Positions 10,252 to 24,089 of a DNA stretch of 64,000 nucleotides are shown here, piece by piece. The stretch covers positions 5,350,666 through 5,414,665 of the forward strand of contig NC_084597.1 in the NCBI RefSeq assembly GCF_033807715.1, given 5' to 3'. The stretch comes from Cololabis saira (lineage: Eukaryota > Chordata > Actinopteri > Beloniformes > Belonidae). A program made the translations under genes and the position numbers. The stretch's first letter is position 1. Every line of letters starts with the position of its first letter. Under the pieces are notes generated by a model. It was not told where the DNA came from. It did not search any database and worked only from the letters and a program-made list of their open reading frames with translations.

Positions 10252-13200
10252 TTTTTCTTTTTCTTTTTCTTTTTCTTTTTCTTCTGACGAAAGGAGGGCC
10301 TTTTTGCCCCCCTAAACGTGCCCAAAAAGTCACCAAATTTTGCATGCAAGTCAGGCCTGGCGAAAAATTTGATATTTAATGGTTTGCATTAATGGGCGTG
10401 GCAAAATGGCTCAACAGCGCCCCCTAGAAAACTTTGTGCCTCAAGCCCCACGATACGGTTTGACGTACATGCACGAAAATCGCTACACACCTGTATCAGT
10501 ACACAACTTAAAGAAAAGTCTCTTGGCGCCATGGCCGAAACCGAACAGGAAGTCGGCCATTTTGAATTAATCGTGTCACTTTGGCGCAATTTATGCCATT
10601 CCTTCGGCAGTTAATACGGCCCGAACCGTAACGTGCACCCGGGTGTGTTATACATCAAAATGTGCGTCTCCATCCTCCGACACCACGCATTACTTTTCTC
10701 TTTCAAAAGCGTTACCGTGGCGACGCTAGACGCCAAAAAGCGCGCCCACCCTTCATCTGGTTGGTTCAGACCAAAAAAACTTTGCGCCTCAAGCCCCAGA
10801 ATACGGTTTGACGTACATGAACGAAAATCGGTACACACCTGTATCATGTCGCAACTAAAAGAAAAGTTTCTTACCGCCATGGCCGAAACCCAACAGGAAG
10901 TCGGCCATTTTAAACATTCTGAATTAATCGCGTAATTTTGGAGCAATATATGCCATTCCTTCGAGAATTAATACGGCCCGAACCGTAACGTGCACCCAGG
11001 TGTGTTATACATCAAAATGTGCGTCTCCATCCTGCGACTACGCGCATTACTTTTCTCTTTCAAAAGTGTTACCGTGGCGACGCTAGACGGCAAAAAGCGC
11101 GCCCCCCTTCATCTGATTGGTCCATATTTGATAGTTCCCCAAAAGGCACCAAATTTTGCATGCAAGGCAGGCCTGGCGATAAATTTGATATTTCATGGTT
11201 TGTATTAATGGACGTGGCAAAATGGTTCAACAGCGCCCCCCGGAAAACTTTGTGCCTCAAGCCCCACAATACGGTTTGACGTACATGCATGAAAATCGGT
11301 ACACACCTGCATCATGTTGCAACTTAAAGAAAAGTCTCTTGGCGCCATGGCCGAAACCGAACAGGAAGTCGGCCATTTTTAATTTATTGTGTAATTTTGG
11401 AGCAATTTATGCCATTCCTTCGAGAATTAATACGGCCCGAACCGTAACGTGCACCCAGGTGTGTTATACATCAAAATGTGTGTCTCTATCCTGCGACTAC
11501 GCGCATTACTTCTCTCTTTCAAAAGCGTTACCGTGGCGACGCTAGACGGCAAAAAGCGCGCGTCCCCTTCATCTGATTGGTCCATATTTGATAGTTCTCC
11601 AAAAGTCACCAAGTTTTACATGCAAGCCCGGACTGGTGATAAATTTGATATTTCATGGTTTGCATTAATGGGCGTGGCCTAACGGCTCAACAGCGCCCCC
11701 TAGAATACTTTTCTCTGCCATAACTTTTGAATGGTTTGACATAAAGAGTCGTGGGTGGTGTCATGGGACTCAGTATTGAGTCCTTGACCATAATTGGTGA
11801 AAATTAGCCCCGCCCCTTATTCTGATTGGTTGTCCCTATTTCCTGCTATAACATTTGAATGTTTTGACATAGAGAGTCGTGGGTGGTGTCATGGGACTCT
11901 GTAATGAGTCCTTGACCTTCATTGGCCTGAATTAGCCCCGCCCCTTCTTCTGATTGGTTGTCCCCTTTTTCTGCTATAACTTTTGAATGGTTTGACATAG
12001 GAAGTCGTGGGTGGTGTCATTTCTGATATGCTTATGGGGGGCGGTGGCCGTGAGTGCGAGGGCCCGTTCATCGCTGCTTGCAGCTTTAATTATTATTATT
12101 ATTATTTTCCTGACAAAAGGAAGGCCTTTTTGCCCCCCTAAACGTGCCCAAAAAGTCACCAAATTTTGCACCCAAGCCAGGCCTGGCGAAAAATTTGATA
12201 TTTAATGGTTTGCATTATTAGGTGTGGCAAAATGGCTCAACAGCGCCCCCTTGAAAACTTTGTGCCTCAAGCCCCACGATACGGTCTGACGTACATGCAC
12301 GAAAATCGGTACACACCTGTATCATGGCGCAACTTAAAGAAAAGTCTCTTGGCGTCATGTCGAGAAACCGAACAGGAAGTCGGCCATTTTGAATGAATCG
12401 TGTCATTTTGGCGAAATTTATGCCTTCCTTCGGCAGTTAATTCAGCCCGAACCAGAACGTGCACCCAGGTGTGTTATACATCAAAATGTGCGTCTCCATC
12501 CTCCGACACCACGCATTACTTTTCTCTTTGAAAAGCGTTACCGTGGCGACGCTAGACGCCAAAGAGCGTGCCCACCCTTCATCTGATTGGTTCAGACAGA
12601 AAAAACTTTGCGCCTCAAGCCCCATAATACGCTTTGACGTACATGAACGAAAATCGGTACACACCTGTATCATGTCGCAACTAAAAGAAAAGTCTCTTGG
12701 CGCCATGGCCGAAACCGAACAGGAAGTCGGCCATTTTGAACATTCTGAATTAATTGCGTAATTTTGGAGCAATATATGCCATTCCTTCGAGAGTTAATTC
12801 AGCCCGAACCGTATCGTGAACCCAGATGTGTTATACATCAAAATGTGCGTCTCCATCCTGCGACTACACGCATTACTTTTCTCTTTCAAGAGTGTTACCG
12901 TGGCGACGCTAGACGCCAACAAGCGCACCCCCCCTTCATCTGATTGGTCCATATTTGATAGTTCCCCAAAAGGCACCAAATTTGGCATGCAAGCCAGGCC
13001 TGGCGATAAATTTGATATTTCATTGTTTGCATTAATGGGCGTGGCAAAATGGCTCAACAGCGCCCCCCGGAAAACTTTGTGCCTCAAGCCCCACAATACG
13101 GTTTGACGTACATGCACGAAAATCGCTACACACCTGTATCATGGCACAACTTAAAGAAAAGTCTCTTGGGGTCATGCCCGAAACCGAACAGGATGTCGGC

Positions 13201-13534
13201 CATTTTGAATTAATCGTGTCATTTTGTCGAAATTTATGCCATTCCTTCGGCAGTTAATTCAGCCCAAACCGTAACGTGTCCCCAAGTGTGTTATACATCA
13301 AAATGTGCATCTCCATCCTGCAACTATGCGCATTACTTTTCTCTTTCAAAAGTGTTACCGTGGCGACGCTAGACGCCAAAAGGTGCGCCCCCCCTTCATC
13401 TGATTGGTCCATATTTGATAGTTCTCCAAAAGTCACCAAATTTTGCATGCAAGCCAGACTTGATATTTGATATTTCATGGTTTGCATTAATGGGCGTGGC
13501 CTAACGGCTCAACAGCGCCCCCTAGAATACTTTT

Positions 13535-14610
13535 ATCTGCCATAACTTTTGAATGGTTTGACATAGAGAGTCGTGGGTGGTGTCATGGGACTCTGTAATG
13601 AGTCCTCAAGCTTCGTTGGCCTTAATTAGCCCCGTACCTTCTTCTGATTGGTTGTCCCTTTTTTCTGCTATAACTTTTGAATGGTTTGACATAGGAAGTC
13701 GTGGGTGGTGTCATGGGACTCTGTAATGAGTCCTTAAGCTTTGTTAGCCTTAATTGGCCCCGCCCCTTCTTCTGATTGGTTGTCCCGACTTTCTGCTATA
13801 ACTTTGGAATGGTTTGACATAGAGAGTCGTGGGTGGTGTAATCAGATTCTTTATGGAGCCCTTGACCTTCATTGGCCTGAATTAGCCCCGCCTCTTCTTC
13901 TGATTGGTTGTCCCTTTTTTCTGCTATAACTTTTAAATGGTTTGACATAGGAAGTCGTGGGTGGTGGCATGGGACTTTGTGCTGAGTTCTTAAGCTTCGT
14001 TGGCCTTAATTAGCCCCGCCCCTTATTCTGATTGGTTGTCCCGATTTTCTGCTATAACTTTGGAATGGTTTAACATAGAGAGTCGTGGGTGTTGTCATCA
14101 GATTCTGTATGGGGTCCTTGACCTTCATTGGCCTGAATTAGCCCCGCCCCTTCTTGTCATTGGTTGTCCCTTTTTTCTGCTATTACTTTTTAATGGTTTG
14201 ACATAGGAAGTCGTGGGCTGTGTCATGGGACTCTGTAATGAGTTCTTAAGTTTCGTTGGCCTTAATTAGCCCCGCCCCTTCTTCTGATTGGTTGTCCCGA
14301 TTTTCTGCTATAACTTTTGAATGGTTTGACATAGAGAGTCGTGGGTGGTGTCATGGGACTCTGTAATGACTTCTTAAGCTTCGTTGGCCTTAATTAGCCC
14401 CGCCCCTTTTTCTGATTGGTTGTCCCGATTTTCTGCTCTAACTTTTGAATGGTTTGACATAGAGAGTCGTGGGTGGTGTCATCAGATTCTGTATGGAGTC
14501 CTTGACCTTCATTGGCCTGAATTAGCCCCGCCCCTTCTTCTGATTGGTTGTCCCTTTTTTCTGCTATATCTTTTGAATGGTTTGATATAGGAAGTCATGG
14601 GTGGTGTCAA
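13535..14610 (+). repeat. 128-bp module run (~8 copies) in array unit 2
   Basis: Each module reads TGCTATAACTTTTGAATGGT, then AGTCGTGGGTGGTGTCATGG, GCCTTAATTAGCCCCGCCCC and TTCTGATTGGTTGTCCC. The same module occurs 2-3 times in unit 1 (11715-12040), 5-6 times in unit 3 (16125-16830) and in two short runs in unit 4 (18000-18145, 18700-19010), so copy number varies between units. It holds a GC box and an inverted CCAAT (ATTGG) per copy. Confidence 0.9.
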
Positions 14611-17600
14611 TTCTGATATGCTTATGGGGGGCGGTGGCGGTGAGTGCGAGGGCCCGTTCATCGCTGCTTGCAGCTTTAATTATTATTATTATTATTTTCC
14701 TGACAAAGTGAAGGCCTTTTTGCCCCCCTTAACATGCCCAAAAAGTCACCAAATAATGCACCCTAGTCAGGCCTGGCGAAAAATTTGATATTTAAAGGGT
14801 TGCATTAATGGGCGTGGCAAAATGGCTCAACAGCGCCCCCCGGAAAACTTTGTGCCTCAAGCCCCACGATACGGTTTGACGTACATGCACGAAAATCGGT
14901 ACACACCTGTATCATGGCGCAACTTAGAGAAAAGTCTCTTGGGGTCATGTCGAGAAACCGAACAGGAAGTCGGCCATTTTGAATTAATCGTGTCATTTTG
15001 GCGAAATTTATGCCTTCCTTCGGCAGTTAATTCAGCCCGAACCGTAACGTTCCCCCAAGTGTGTTATACATCGAAATGTGCGTCTCCATCCTCCGACCCC
15101 ACGCATTACTTTTCTCTTTCGAAAGCGTTACCGTGGCGACGCTAGACGCCAAAAAGCACGCCCACCCTTCATCTGATTGGTTCAGACAGAAAAAACTTTG
15201 CGCCTCAAGCCCCATAATACGGTTTGACGTACATGAACGAAAATCGGTACACACCTGTATCATGTCACAACTAAAAGAAAAGTCTCTTGGCGCCATGGCC
15301 GAAACCGAACAGGAAGTCGGCCATTTTGAACATTCTGAATTAATTGCGTAATTTTGGAGCAATATATGCCATTCCTTCGAGAGTTAATTCAGCCCGAACC
15401 GTATCGTGAACCCAGATGTGTTATACATCAAAATGTGCGTCTCCATCCTGCGACTACACGCATTACTTTTCTCTTTCCAAAGTGTTACCTTGGCGACGCT
15501 AGACGCCAACAAGCGCACCCCTCCTTCATCTGATTGGTCCATATTTGATAGTTCCCCAAAAGTCACCAAATTTTGCACGCAAGCCATGCCTGGCGAAAAA
15601 TTTGATATTTCATGGTTTGCATTAATGGGCGTGGCAAAATGGCTCAACAGCGCCCCCCGGAAAACTTTGTGCCTCAAGCCCCACAATACGGTTTGACGTA
15701 CATGCACGAAAATCGCTACACACCTGTATCATGGCACAACTTAAAGAAAAGTCTCTTGGCGTCATGCCCAAAACCGAACAGGATGTCAGCCATTTTGAAT
15801 TAGTCGTGTCATTTTGGCGAAATTTATGCCATTCCTTCGGCAGTTAATTCAGCCCGAACCGTAACGTGCACCCAGGTGTGTTATACATCAAAATGTGCGT
15901 CTCCATCCTGCGACAACACGCATTACTTTTCTCAGTCAAAAGCGTTACCGTGGCGACGCTAGACGCCAAAAAGCGCGCCCCCCCTTCATCTGATTGGTCC
16001 ATATTTGATAGTTCTCCAAAAGGCACCAAATTTGGCATGCAAGCCGGGCTTGGCGATACATTTAATATTTCATGGTTTGCATTTATGGGCGTGGCCTAAC
16101 GGCTCAACAGCGCCCCCTAGAAAACTTTTCTCTGCCATAACTTTTGAATGGTTTGACATAGGAAGTCGTGGGTGGTGTCATGGGACTCTGTAATGAGTCC
16201 TTAAGCTTCGTTGGCCTTAATTAGCCCCGCCCCTTCTTCTGATTGGTTATCCCGATTTTCTGCTATAACTTTGGAATGGTTTGACATAGAGAGTCGTGGG
16301 TAGTGCAATCAGATTCTTTATGGAGTCCTTGACCCTCATTGGCCTGAATTAGCCCCGCCCCTTCTTCTGATTGGTTGTCCCGATTTTCTGCTATAACTTT
16401 GGAATAGTTTGACATAGAGAGTCGTGGGGAGTGTCATCAGATTCTTTATGGAGTCCTTGACCTTCGTTAGCCTTAATTAGCCCCGCCCCTTCTTCTGATT
16501 GGTTGTCCCAATTTTCTGCTATAACTTCGGAATGGTTTGACATAGGAAGTCGTGGGTGGTGTCATGGGACTCTGTAATGAGTTCTTAAGCTTCGTTGGCC
16601 TTAATTAGCCCCGCCCCTTCTTCTGATTGGTTGTCCCGATTTTCTGCTATAACATTGGAATGGTTTGACATAGAGAGTCCTGGGTGGGGTCATCATATTC
16701 TTTATGGAGTCCTTGACCTTCATTGGCCTGAATTAGCCCCGCCCCTTCTTCTGATTGGTTGTCCCGATTTTCTGCTATAACTTTTGAATGGTTTGACATA
16801 GGAAGTCGTGGGTGGTGTCTTTTCTGATATGCTTATGGGGGTGGTGGCCGTGAGTGCGAGGGCCCGTTCATCGCTGCTTGCAGCTTTAATTATTATTATT
16901 ATTTTTCTTCTGACAAAGTGATGGCCTTTTTGCCCCCCTTAACATGCCCAAAAAGTCACCAAATTTTGCACCCAAGTCAGGCCTGGCGAAAAATTTGATA
17001 TTTAATGGTTTGCATTAATGGGCGTGGCAAAATGGCTCAACAGCGCCCCCTTGAAAACTTTGTGCCTCAAGCCCCACGATACGGTTTGACGTACATGCAC
17101 AAAAATCGGTACACACCTGTATCATGGGACAACTTAAAGAAAAGTCTCTTGCCGTCATGCCCGAAACCGAACAGGAAGTCAGCCATTTTGAAATTCTGAA
17201 TTAATTGCGTAATTTTGGAGCAATATATGCCATTCCTTCGAGAGTTAATTCAGCCCGAACCGTATCGTGAACCCAGATGTGTTATACATCAAAATGTGCG
17301 TCTCCATCCTGCGACTACACGCATTACTTTTCTCTTTCAAAAGTGTTACCGTGGCGACGCTAGACGCCAACAAGCGCACCCCCCCTTCATCTGATTGGTC
17401 CATATTTGATAGTTCCCCAAAAGGCACCAAATTTGGCATGCAAGCCAGGCCTGGCGATAAATTTGATATTTCATGGTTTGCATTAATGGGCGTGGCAAAA
17501 TGGCTCAACAGCGCCCCCCGGAAAACTTTGGGCCTCAAGCCCCACAATACGGTTTGACGTACATGCACGAAAATCGCTACACACCTGTATCATGGCACAA

Positions 17601-18147
17601 CTTAAAGAAAAGTCTCTTGGAGCCATGGCCGAAACCGAACAGGATGTCGGCCATTTTGAATAAATTGTGTCATTTTGGCGAAATTTATGCCATTCCTTCG
17701 GCAGTTAATTCAGCCCGAACCGTAACGTGCACCCAGGTGTGTTATACATCAAAATGTGCGTCTACATCCTGCGACAACACGCATTACTTTTCTCTTTCAA
17801 AAGTGTTACCGTGGCGACGCTAGACGCCAAAAGGCGCGCCCCCCCTTCATGTGATTGGTCCATATTTGATAGTTCTCCAAAAGTCACCAAATTTTGCATG
17901 CAAGCCAGACTTGGCGATAAATTTCATATTTCATGGTTTGCATTAATGGGCGTGGCCTAACGGCTCAACAGCGCCCCCTAGAATACTTTTATCTGCCATA
18001 ACTTTTGAATGGTTTGACATAGGAAGTTGTGGGTGGTGTCATGGGACTCTGTAATAAGTCCTTAAGCTTCGTTGGCCTTAATTAGCCCCGCCCCTTCTTC
18101 TGATTGGTTGTCCCTTTTTTCTGCTATAACTTTTTAATGGTTTGACT

Positions 18148-18590
18148 CCCGCTTCCTGATTCAAACGTCTGCCGGCCCCGCCCCCCGACCAATCAGTGGC
18201 GAGTAGGGTGATGACGGCCCCGCCCCCCGACCAATCAGTGGCGAGTAGGGTGATGACGGCCCCGCCCCCCGACCGATCAGCTGTTGTAATGTGGTGACGT
18301 CAGAAATAGTCCCGTGCTCAGCCCGGTTAGAACCTCGGTAGAATTGTTACAGAAAAAGTAATGATATAAAATATAGTGTTTTACTAATATTTATACCTTA
18401 CAAATATTAAAAAAAATTAGGAAAAATGGAGCCAGATATTTTATCGCTATTTTGGTCTGTCATAACCTAGTAAGTCACAGCGAAAGCTAAGCTGACATGT
18501 AGCTCAGCCAGATCATTGCGGTCTATGGTTCCAGAGGCTGAGAGTTCGAGCCTGGCTGAATGCTGAATTTTTTGTGAGCAATTTTTGTCA
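18148..18590 (+). promoter_or_regulatory. Unique promoter-like insert in array unit 4
   Basis: This segment breaks the array pattern. It carries three tandem 42-bp units from 18174 (GGCCCCGCCCCCCGACCAAT), each with a GC box and CCAAT (GATCAG in the third), then a full CRE (TGACGTCA, 18295-18302) and a TATA-like TATAAAATA (18365-18373). The right part contains the tRNA-like stretch listed separately. No ORF follows. Function is inferred from motif clustering; it may equally be the remnant of another transposon. Confidence 0.4.
18497..18562 (+). other. tRNA-like sequence (possible Pol III head)
   Basis: TGTAGCTCAGCCAG fits an A box and GAGTTCGAGCC, about 40 bp downstream, fits a B box. The anticodon and T arms do not pair well, so it is a degenerate tRNA pseudogene or SINE head rather than a tRNA gene. 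Confidence 0.35.
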
Positions 18591-19077
18591 CCAAAGTCAC
18601 CAAATTTTGCATTCAAGCCAGGCCTGGTGATACATTTGATATTTCATGGTTTGCATTAATGGGCGTTGCCTAACGGCTCAACAGCGCACCCTAGAATACT
18701 TTTCTCTGCCATAACTTTTGAATGGTTTGACATAGGAAGTTGTGGGTGGTGTCCTGGGACTCTGTAATGAGTCCTTAAGCTTCGTTGGCCTTAATTAGCC
18801 CCGCCCCTTCTTCTGATTGGTCGTCCCGATTTTCTGCCATAACTTTTGAATGCTTTGACATAGAGAGTCGTGGGTGGTGTCATCAGACTCTGTATGGAGT
18901 CCCTGACCTTCATTGGCCTGAATTAGCCCCGCCCCTTCTTCTGATTGGTGGTTCCTTTTTTCTGCTATAACTTTTGAATGGTTTGACATAGAGTCGTGGG
19001 TGGTGTCATTTTTGATATGCTTATGGGGGGCGGTGGACGTGAGTGCGAGGGCCCGTTCATCGCTGCTTGCAGCTTTA

Positions 19078-19132
<55 letters not shown>

Positions 19133-19138
19133 GCCAGC

Positions 19139-19282
19139 TTGATTTCATGATGGACAACATTGCTGCATCCTCAAGAACCCTTTCAAGAATGGCAAAGCAA
19201 CGGGAGGTCTGCGTGACAGTGATGGAGAGGCTGCATCATAGAGAAGGACAGAGAATTGGGGGAAGGAGCATTTCGTGGTGAT
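19139..19282 (+). CDS. Exon-like open segment right of the array, unrecognised
   Basis: After CGCCAG, directly at the end of the (ATT)n run, an open frame encodes MMDNIAASSRTLSRMAKQRE and then VCVTVMERLHHREGQ, a mixed-charge, probably helical stretch. It ends at TGA near 19280, with a possible donor (CGTG|GTGATA) just before. The phase does not match the exon at 9898-10004. It could be an internal exon of the rightward gene; I do not recognise a family. Confidence 0.3.
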
Positions 19283-20828
19283 AGATGAGTCACTTCAGAC
19301 ATAAAAGAAAGGTAACTTTTTATATTAACTGCTACAAATTGTTAGGCTGCTAATTATGACTTAGTCTTGTGATGCCCAACGTTCAGGTCGAGACTGGACA
19401 AGACTTGAATGTCTGGGGAAGTTAGTGCAAGATTTTGTAATAGTGCTACCGCTGTTTGCTATTTCCTTTGGTACAATTTGAATGTTTCCATGGGCAGAAC
19501 AAGTAAATGAAATTAAATGAAAATCTGTGTTAGTCTTTCATCCTCAACCAATGATTGGTTAGCTCTGCTTTGCACACACCTTACCAGAAACGTCAGCAAT
19601 GTTAGCAACGAAAGGCCCACCCTAAAAGACTGTTGGTTGGTTTTGCAACACTGTTTTTTTTTAAACTCACAAAATGTTTCCACCCAGACACCCGCTTATT
19701 TTTACAAAATTGAGGTGGAACTTCCCCAGACAATCATTTTGAAACATTAGAGTTTGGAAACGAGACTAGTTATAACCACATCACCAATGTGGAAAAATGA
19801 ATTAGTATATTCAAAGATTCAATATGTAAATTTTGATCAGAATTTTGAGGTAAAACATTACAAAATCATGTGCAATTATCAGAAATATGTTTAGAAAGAA
19901 GAGTTTAAATGTTATGTCAAAGACATTTACCAATTGAAGATGCAAAAGGCACCAAATACAAGCGCAACAGTAAAGGTTGGTGGCGAAGTGCAAATATGCG
20001 GCCTCTAACAGGGAGCAGGGTGCGGATTTTTATTTTAAAAGTTGTACCAGCGCTCCTGCTCCATCCCGCTCCAATTTAGCTCCAGGGCCACCCATACCTG
20101 ACCCACAACCAGCTTGTTTTCTAGCTGAATTTGTTATCGAAAAGTATGTAATTGATTAAATTATTATTCAAACTGTGGGAGGGAAGAGATCTGACACAGA
20201 ACTCATACTGGAATCTGACGATGCCAGGTTTGGGTTTAAGTGTACAACGCTGCTTTTTCGGACAGGTCTGTGAGCAAGGAGCAAGAAAATTCTCACCTGC
20301 TCTGTTTCCCTCACATGCTCTGGTCCACCATCCACATGTAGAGATCTATACTGTATTTTTTAGCCTGGTATTTGGCTGTACTTTGTGTGTATAAAAAGAG
20401 TTAAAAACTGCAAGATCTAACTGCTGTCTGAGCGTCGATCAGCTGAGCCAGAGCACAATGGGTGGGGCACTACACAGCTGTAGCAGCATATGTGTATGTT
20501 TTATAACATTGGCAAGAAAAAAAAACATTGTTGATTGTCTTCTCAATCGCAGTGAAACGATTGGATTGCCGATCGACAGAAGCCAAGTTGAAACAGCAGC
20601 CCGTCATTTATAATGTTCATGCGTTATAGTGATGAAAAACAGAATGGGACAGAATCATTCCTATAGAAACTCTTAAATTTGGCTATAGTAATCATCCATT
20701 CCATGGAAATCTTGCATTTTACTTTGTCTAATCAGATTTGTCAACTTTATTCCTGCTAACATTATAAATTTATCTGACACAAGGTTAATAATCTTGTTTC
20801 TTGTTCTGTCATTTTCCCCAAAACACAG
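19283..20828. other. Non-coding stretch inside the composite transposon
   Basis: AT-rich with no recognised repeat. A pyrimidine-rich acceptor (TTCTGTCATTTTCCCC..CACAG) closes it at 20828. Probably intron of the rightward gene. Confidence 0.4.
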
Positions 20829-21041
20829 TATGGAAGGGGCAGGATGGCTGGGGGCTGGAAGCGGAGGAAGTGGGTGTTCGGGTAGCTGGGGGTGCAAAGC
20901 ATGCGAGGCGGCCAGGGCGAAGACATCCAGGGAAGCCGGTGCTTCGCTTGGTGGAGAAGAGGGGGGGGAGGGAACTGGTGCCACTCATAGCTCATCATGT
21001 CAAAAGGGAGCAGACATTTCCAGGGAGGATAAACAGAGGGT
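20829..21041 (+). pseudogene. Merlin/ISXO2-like DDE transposase exon, frameshifted
   Basis: The exon starts after a good acceptor (CACAG|TATGG). Frame 1 gives YGRGRMAGGWKRRKWVFG and then a stop; a second frame gives GKPVLRLVEKRGGRELVPLI and AHHV; a third gives ISREDKQRVAYH. In order these match the ISXO2-like/Merlin transposase core: Y-x-RGR..WVFG, then K-x-x-L-x-x-V-x-x-R-x-x-x-x-L-x-P-L-I, then a degenerate ISDEWRAY block. At least two frameshifts separate them, so it is not functional. The first and last catalytic residues lie outside this exon. It runs straight into the inner edge of the right TIR at 21042, so coding stops at the transposon arm, as the CCDC106-like gene does on the other side. 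A Merlin source would agree with the 8-bp TSD. The identification rests on motifs read by eye. Confidence 0.5.
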
Positions 21042-22320
<1,279 letters not shown>

Positions 22321-22333
22321 AAAATAAAAAAAA

Positions 22334-22450
22334 TAATGGTTTGCATTAATGGGCGTGGCCTAATGGCTCAACAGCGCCCCTTAGATAACTTCGTGTCTCA
22401 AGCCCCACAATACGGTTTGACGTACATGCACGAAAATCGGTACACACCTG
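22334..22450 (+). repeat. GGGCCC-hairpin repeat, copy A piece 2
   Basis: Resumes at TAATGGTTTGCATTAATGGG (sharing the LINE TSD) and runs to CGGTACACACCTG, where a hAT-like element begins. It is collinear with other copies of the family, for example 60855-60970. Confidence 0.9.
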
Positions 22451-24089
22451 CAGGGACGTGCAGAGACCTCTGGAGGGGCAGTTGCTGAAATTTAAAAAGG
22501 GACACATGGAACACGACTTTAACACTTTCCGACAATAACTTTGTTACATTTGTTACGTTGTTACATTACAATACAAAACACTGTTTTGTATTGTAATACC
22601 TGCTCTGAACTTCTTAAAAGGAACCCTGGTTATTAAGACTTGTAGTCCCTAATTAGCCACAATTGTTCTCTTATACTAAAATATGTTTTTACAAACACAT
22701 AAAATAATCTAATTGCTTTAAAAATCTACAATGTTTATCACATATTTTGACCTGCGGGAGGCGCCATGTTTTACGTGCGCAATGCATTCTGGGGGCGATG
22801 ACGTAGAGCGGTGGCTCTGGGAAGATAAGCCGCGTTAGTTTAACTGGGACAGGTATCTAAAACATAGATGAGCAGCATTCTCCCGGCCGTGGAGGCTGAC
22901 CAGGGAGCCCATAAGACGTCTCGGTTCAGGCAAACTGGATCAAAGTTCTGTGATGCACGGGAGATCTGCAAAAATGATCAATGTCGTGCGCATCTTACCA
23001 GTGCATTAGGCTCCTGCGTAGACGGCGTAGCCGGGGCTTTAGAGCCTGCAGCGCACCGCCATCCGCTCTCCGCTCTCGCCGCCGCCGGGATGGAGACGCC
23101 GGTGGGCAATATGCACGTTTGGGTGGGTATAGCCCACCCCTGCCCCCCCTAAAACCGGCTTCGGTGCTGGGTGATGACAGACCAGAGGCTGAGGGGACTG
23201 GCCCGGGACTTTGACGAAACAGGAGGCGCAGACTTCGCGTCAAATAGAACAATGTAAGAACATCTTTATTTAATTTCAGATCTAACAGATCTGGCTGGGG
23301 TTTTTATTGTAGCATCGGCTATCTGCTAGTTGAAACGTGTGGTCTGTTAGTCTATCTGAGTTTTATGGTGTTTTTATAGTTCATGCTGTATGGTGCGGCA
23401 CTTTTTTTTTTTTTTTTTTTTTTTACTTTTTTGTTGGTGCGCCGTCACCTTAATGTTTAGCTGTGTTTTGATCTGTTTCTGGTGCGCCGTCACCTGTTTA
23501 GCTGTGTTTTGATCTGTTTCTGGGTGTCAAAACAGTGCACGGGGGTTAGCAGGAGCCACCGTCTGACGTCACTACCCAGAATGTAAACAACAATGGCGAC
23601 CTACATGTTAAATTATATTTTCAAATTTTATAAAAACAAAGACATCAACAAGGTTTTTTATAACACATTGTTATAATTGATACCAACATTTATCTTTTAA
23701 GACCTACATGTCTTAATAGCCAGGGTTCCTTTTAAACCCTTGATTCTTAACCATAGGGCCGCGGCCCACACTTGGTGACCTAGTGGGCCGCGAAAAAAAT
23801 TCAGTTTTCTACGTTTGGGCCGCGGGGGCCGCGGGACTGCATCCCGACCATGTGGTGGCGCTAATGCATTAGTCAGTTGTTACTGACTGCCAGCCGGTGG
23901 AGGAGGGAACCAAGAGGAAGAAGACGGGGGAGCTCAAAGAGGCACGTTCTATTTACCTCGGACACTCATCTAGCTGCTTTATCCTTTATTATTTTAAGAT
24001 CCTTTATTTTGCACAAAATAGTTTTAAATCCGCCAGGATAAGGGATCGTTTACTTGGTCTGCGCTCAGAGTTGGCTTGGATCCGCCAGG

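Larger units (their letters stand above)
10046..19131 (+). repeat. 9-kb higher-order tandem array of the GGGCCC-hairpin repeat
   Basis: Four large direct units, 10087-12106, 12107-14696, 14697-16903 and 16904-19131. Each ends with GAGGGCCCGTTCATCGCTGC, TTGCAGCTTTAATT and an (ATT)n run. Units 2-4 begin at CTGACAAA..GGCCTTTTTGCCCC; only unit 1 has the left hairpin. Within units are two module types: a ~450-bp module (GGCGTGGCAAAATGGCTCAA to GCGACGCTAGACGCCAAAAA) present two or three times, and a 128-bp module. Modules ending a series carry GGCCTAACGG instead of GGCAAAATGG, so order is conserved. Both outer edges are (ATT)n. The short ORFs throughout are shared-repeat artefacts. Confidence 0.9.

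Noticed and set aside
10379..17960. Recurring 60-116-codon ORFs in the array on both strands
   Set aside because: They recur because the repeat recurs. They begin and end at arbitrary points, and several frames are open in the same module.
9898..19282. A confident gene model joining the exons at 9898 and 19139
   Set aside because: The phases do not agree (2 into 0), and joining by the alternative acceptor creates a stop, so the link is left open.
22868..23220. GC-rich ORFs as a host first exon
   Set aside because: Three overlapping frames, no recognisable domain, inside a hAT-like element. A promoter or exon cannot be excluded but is unsupported.
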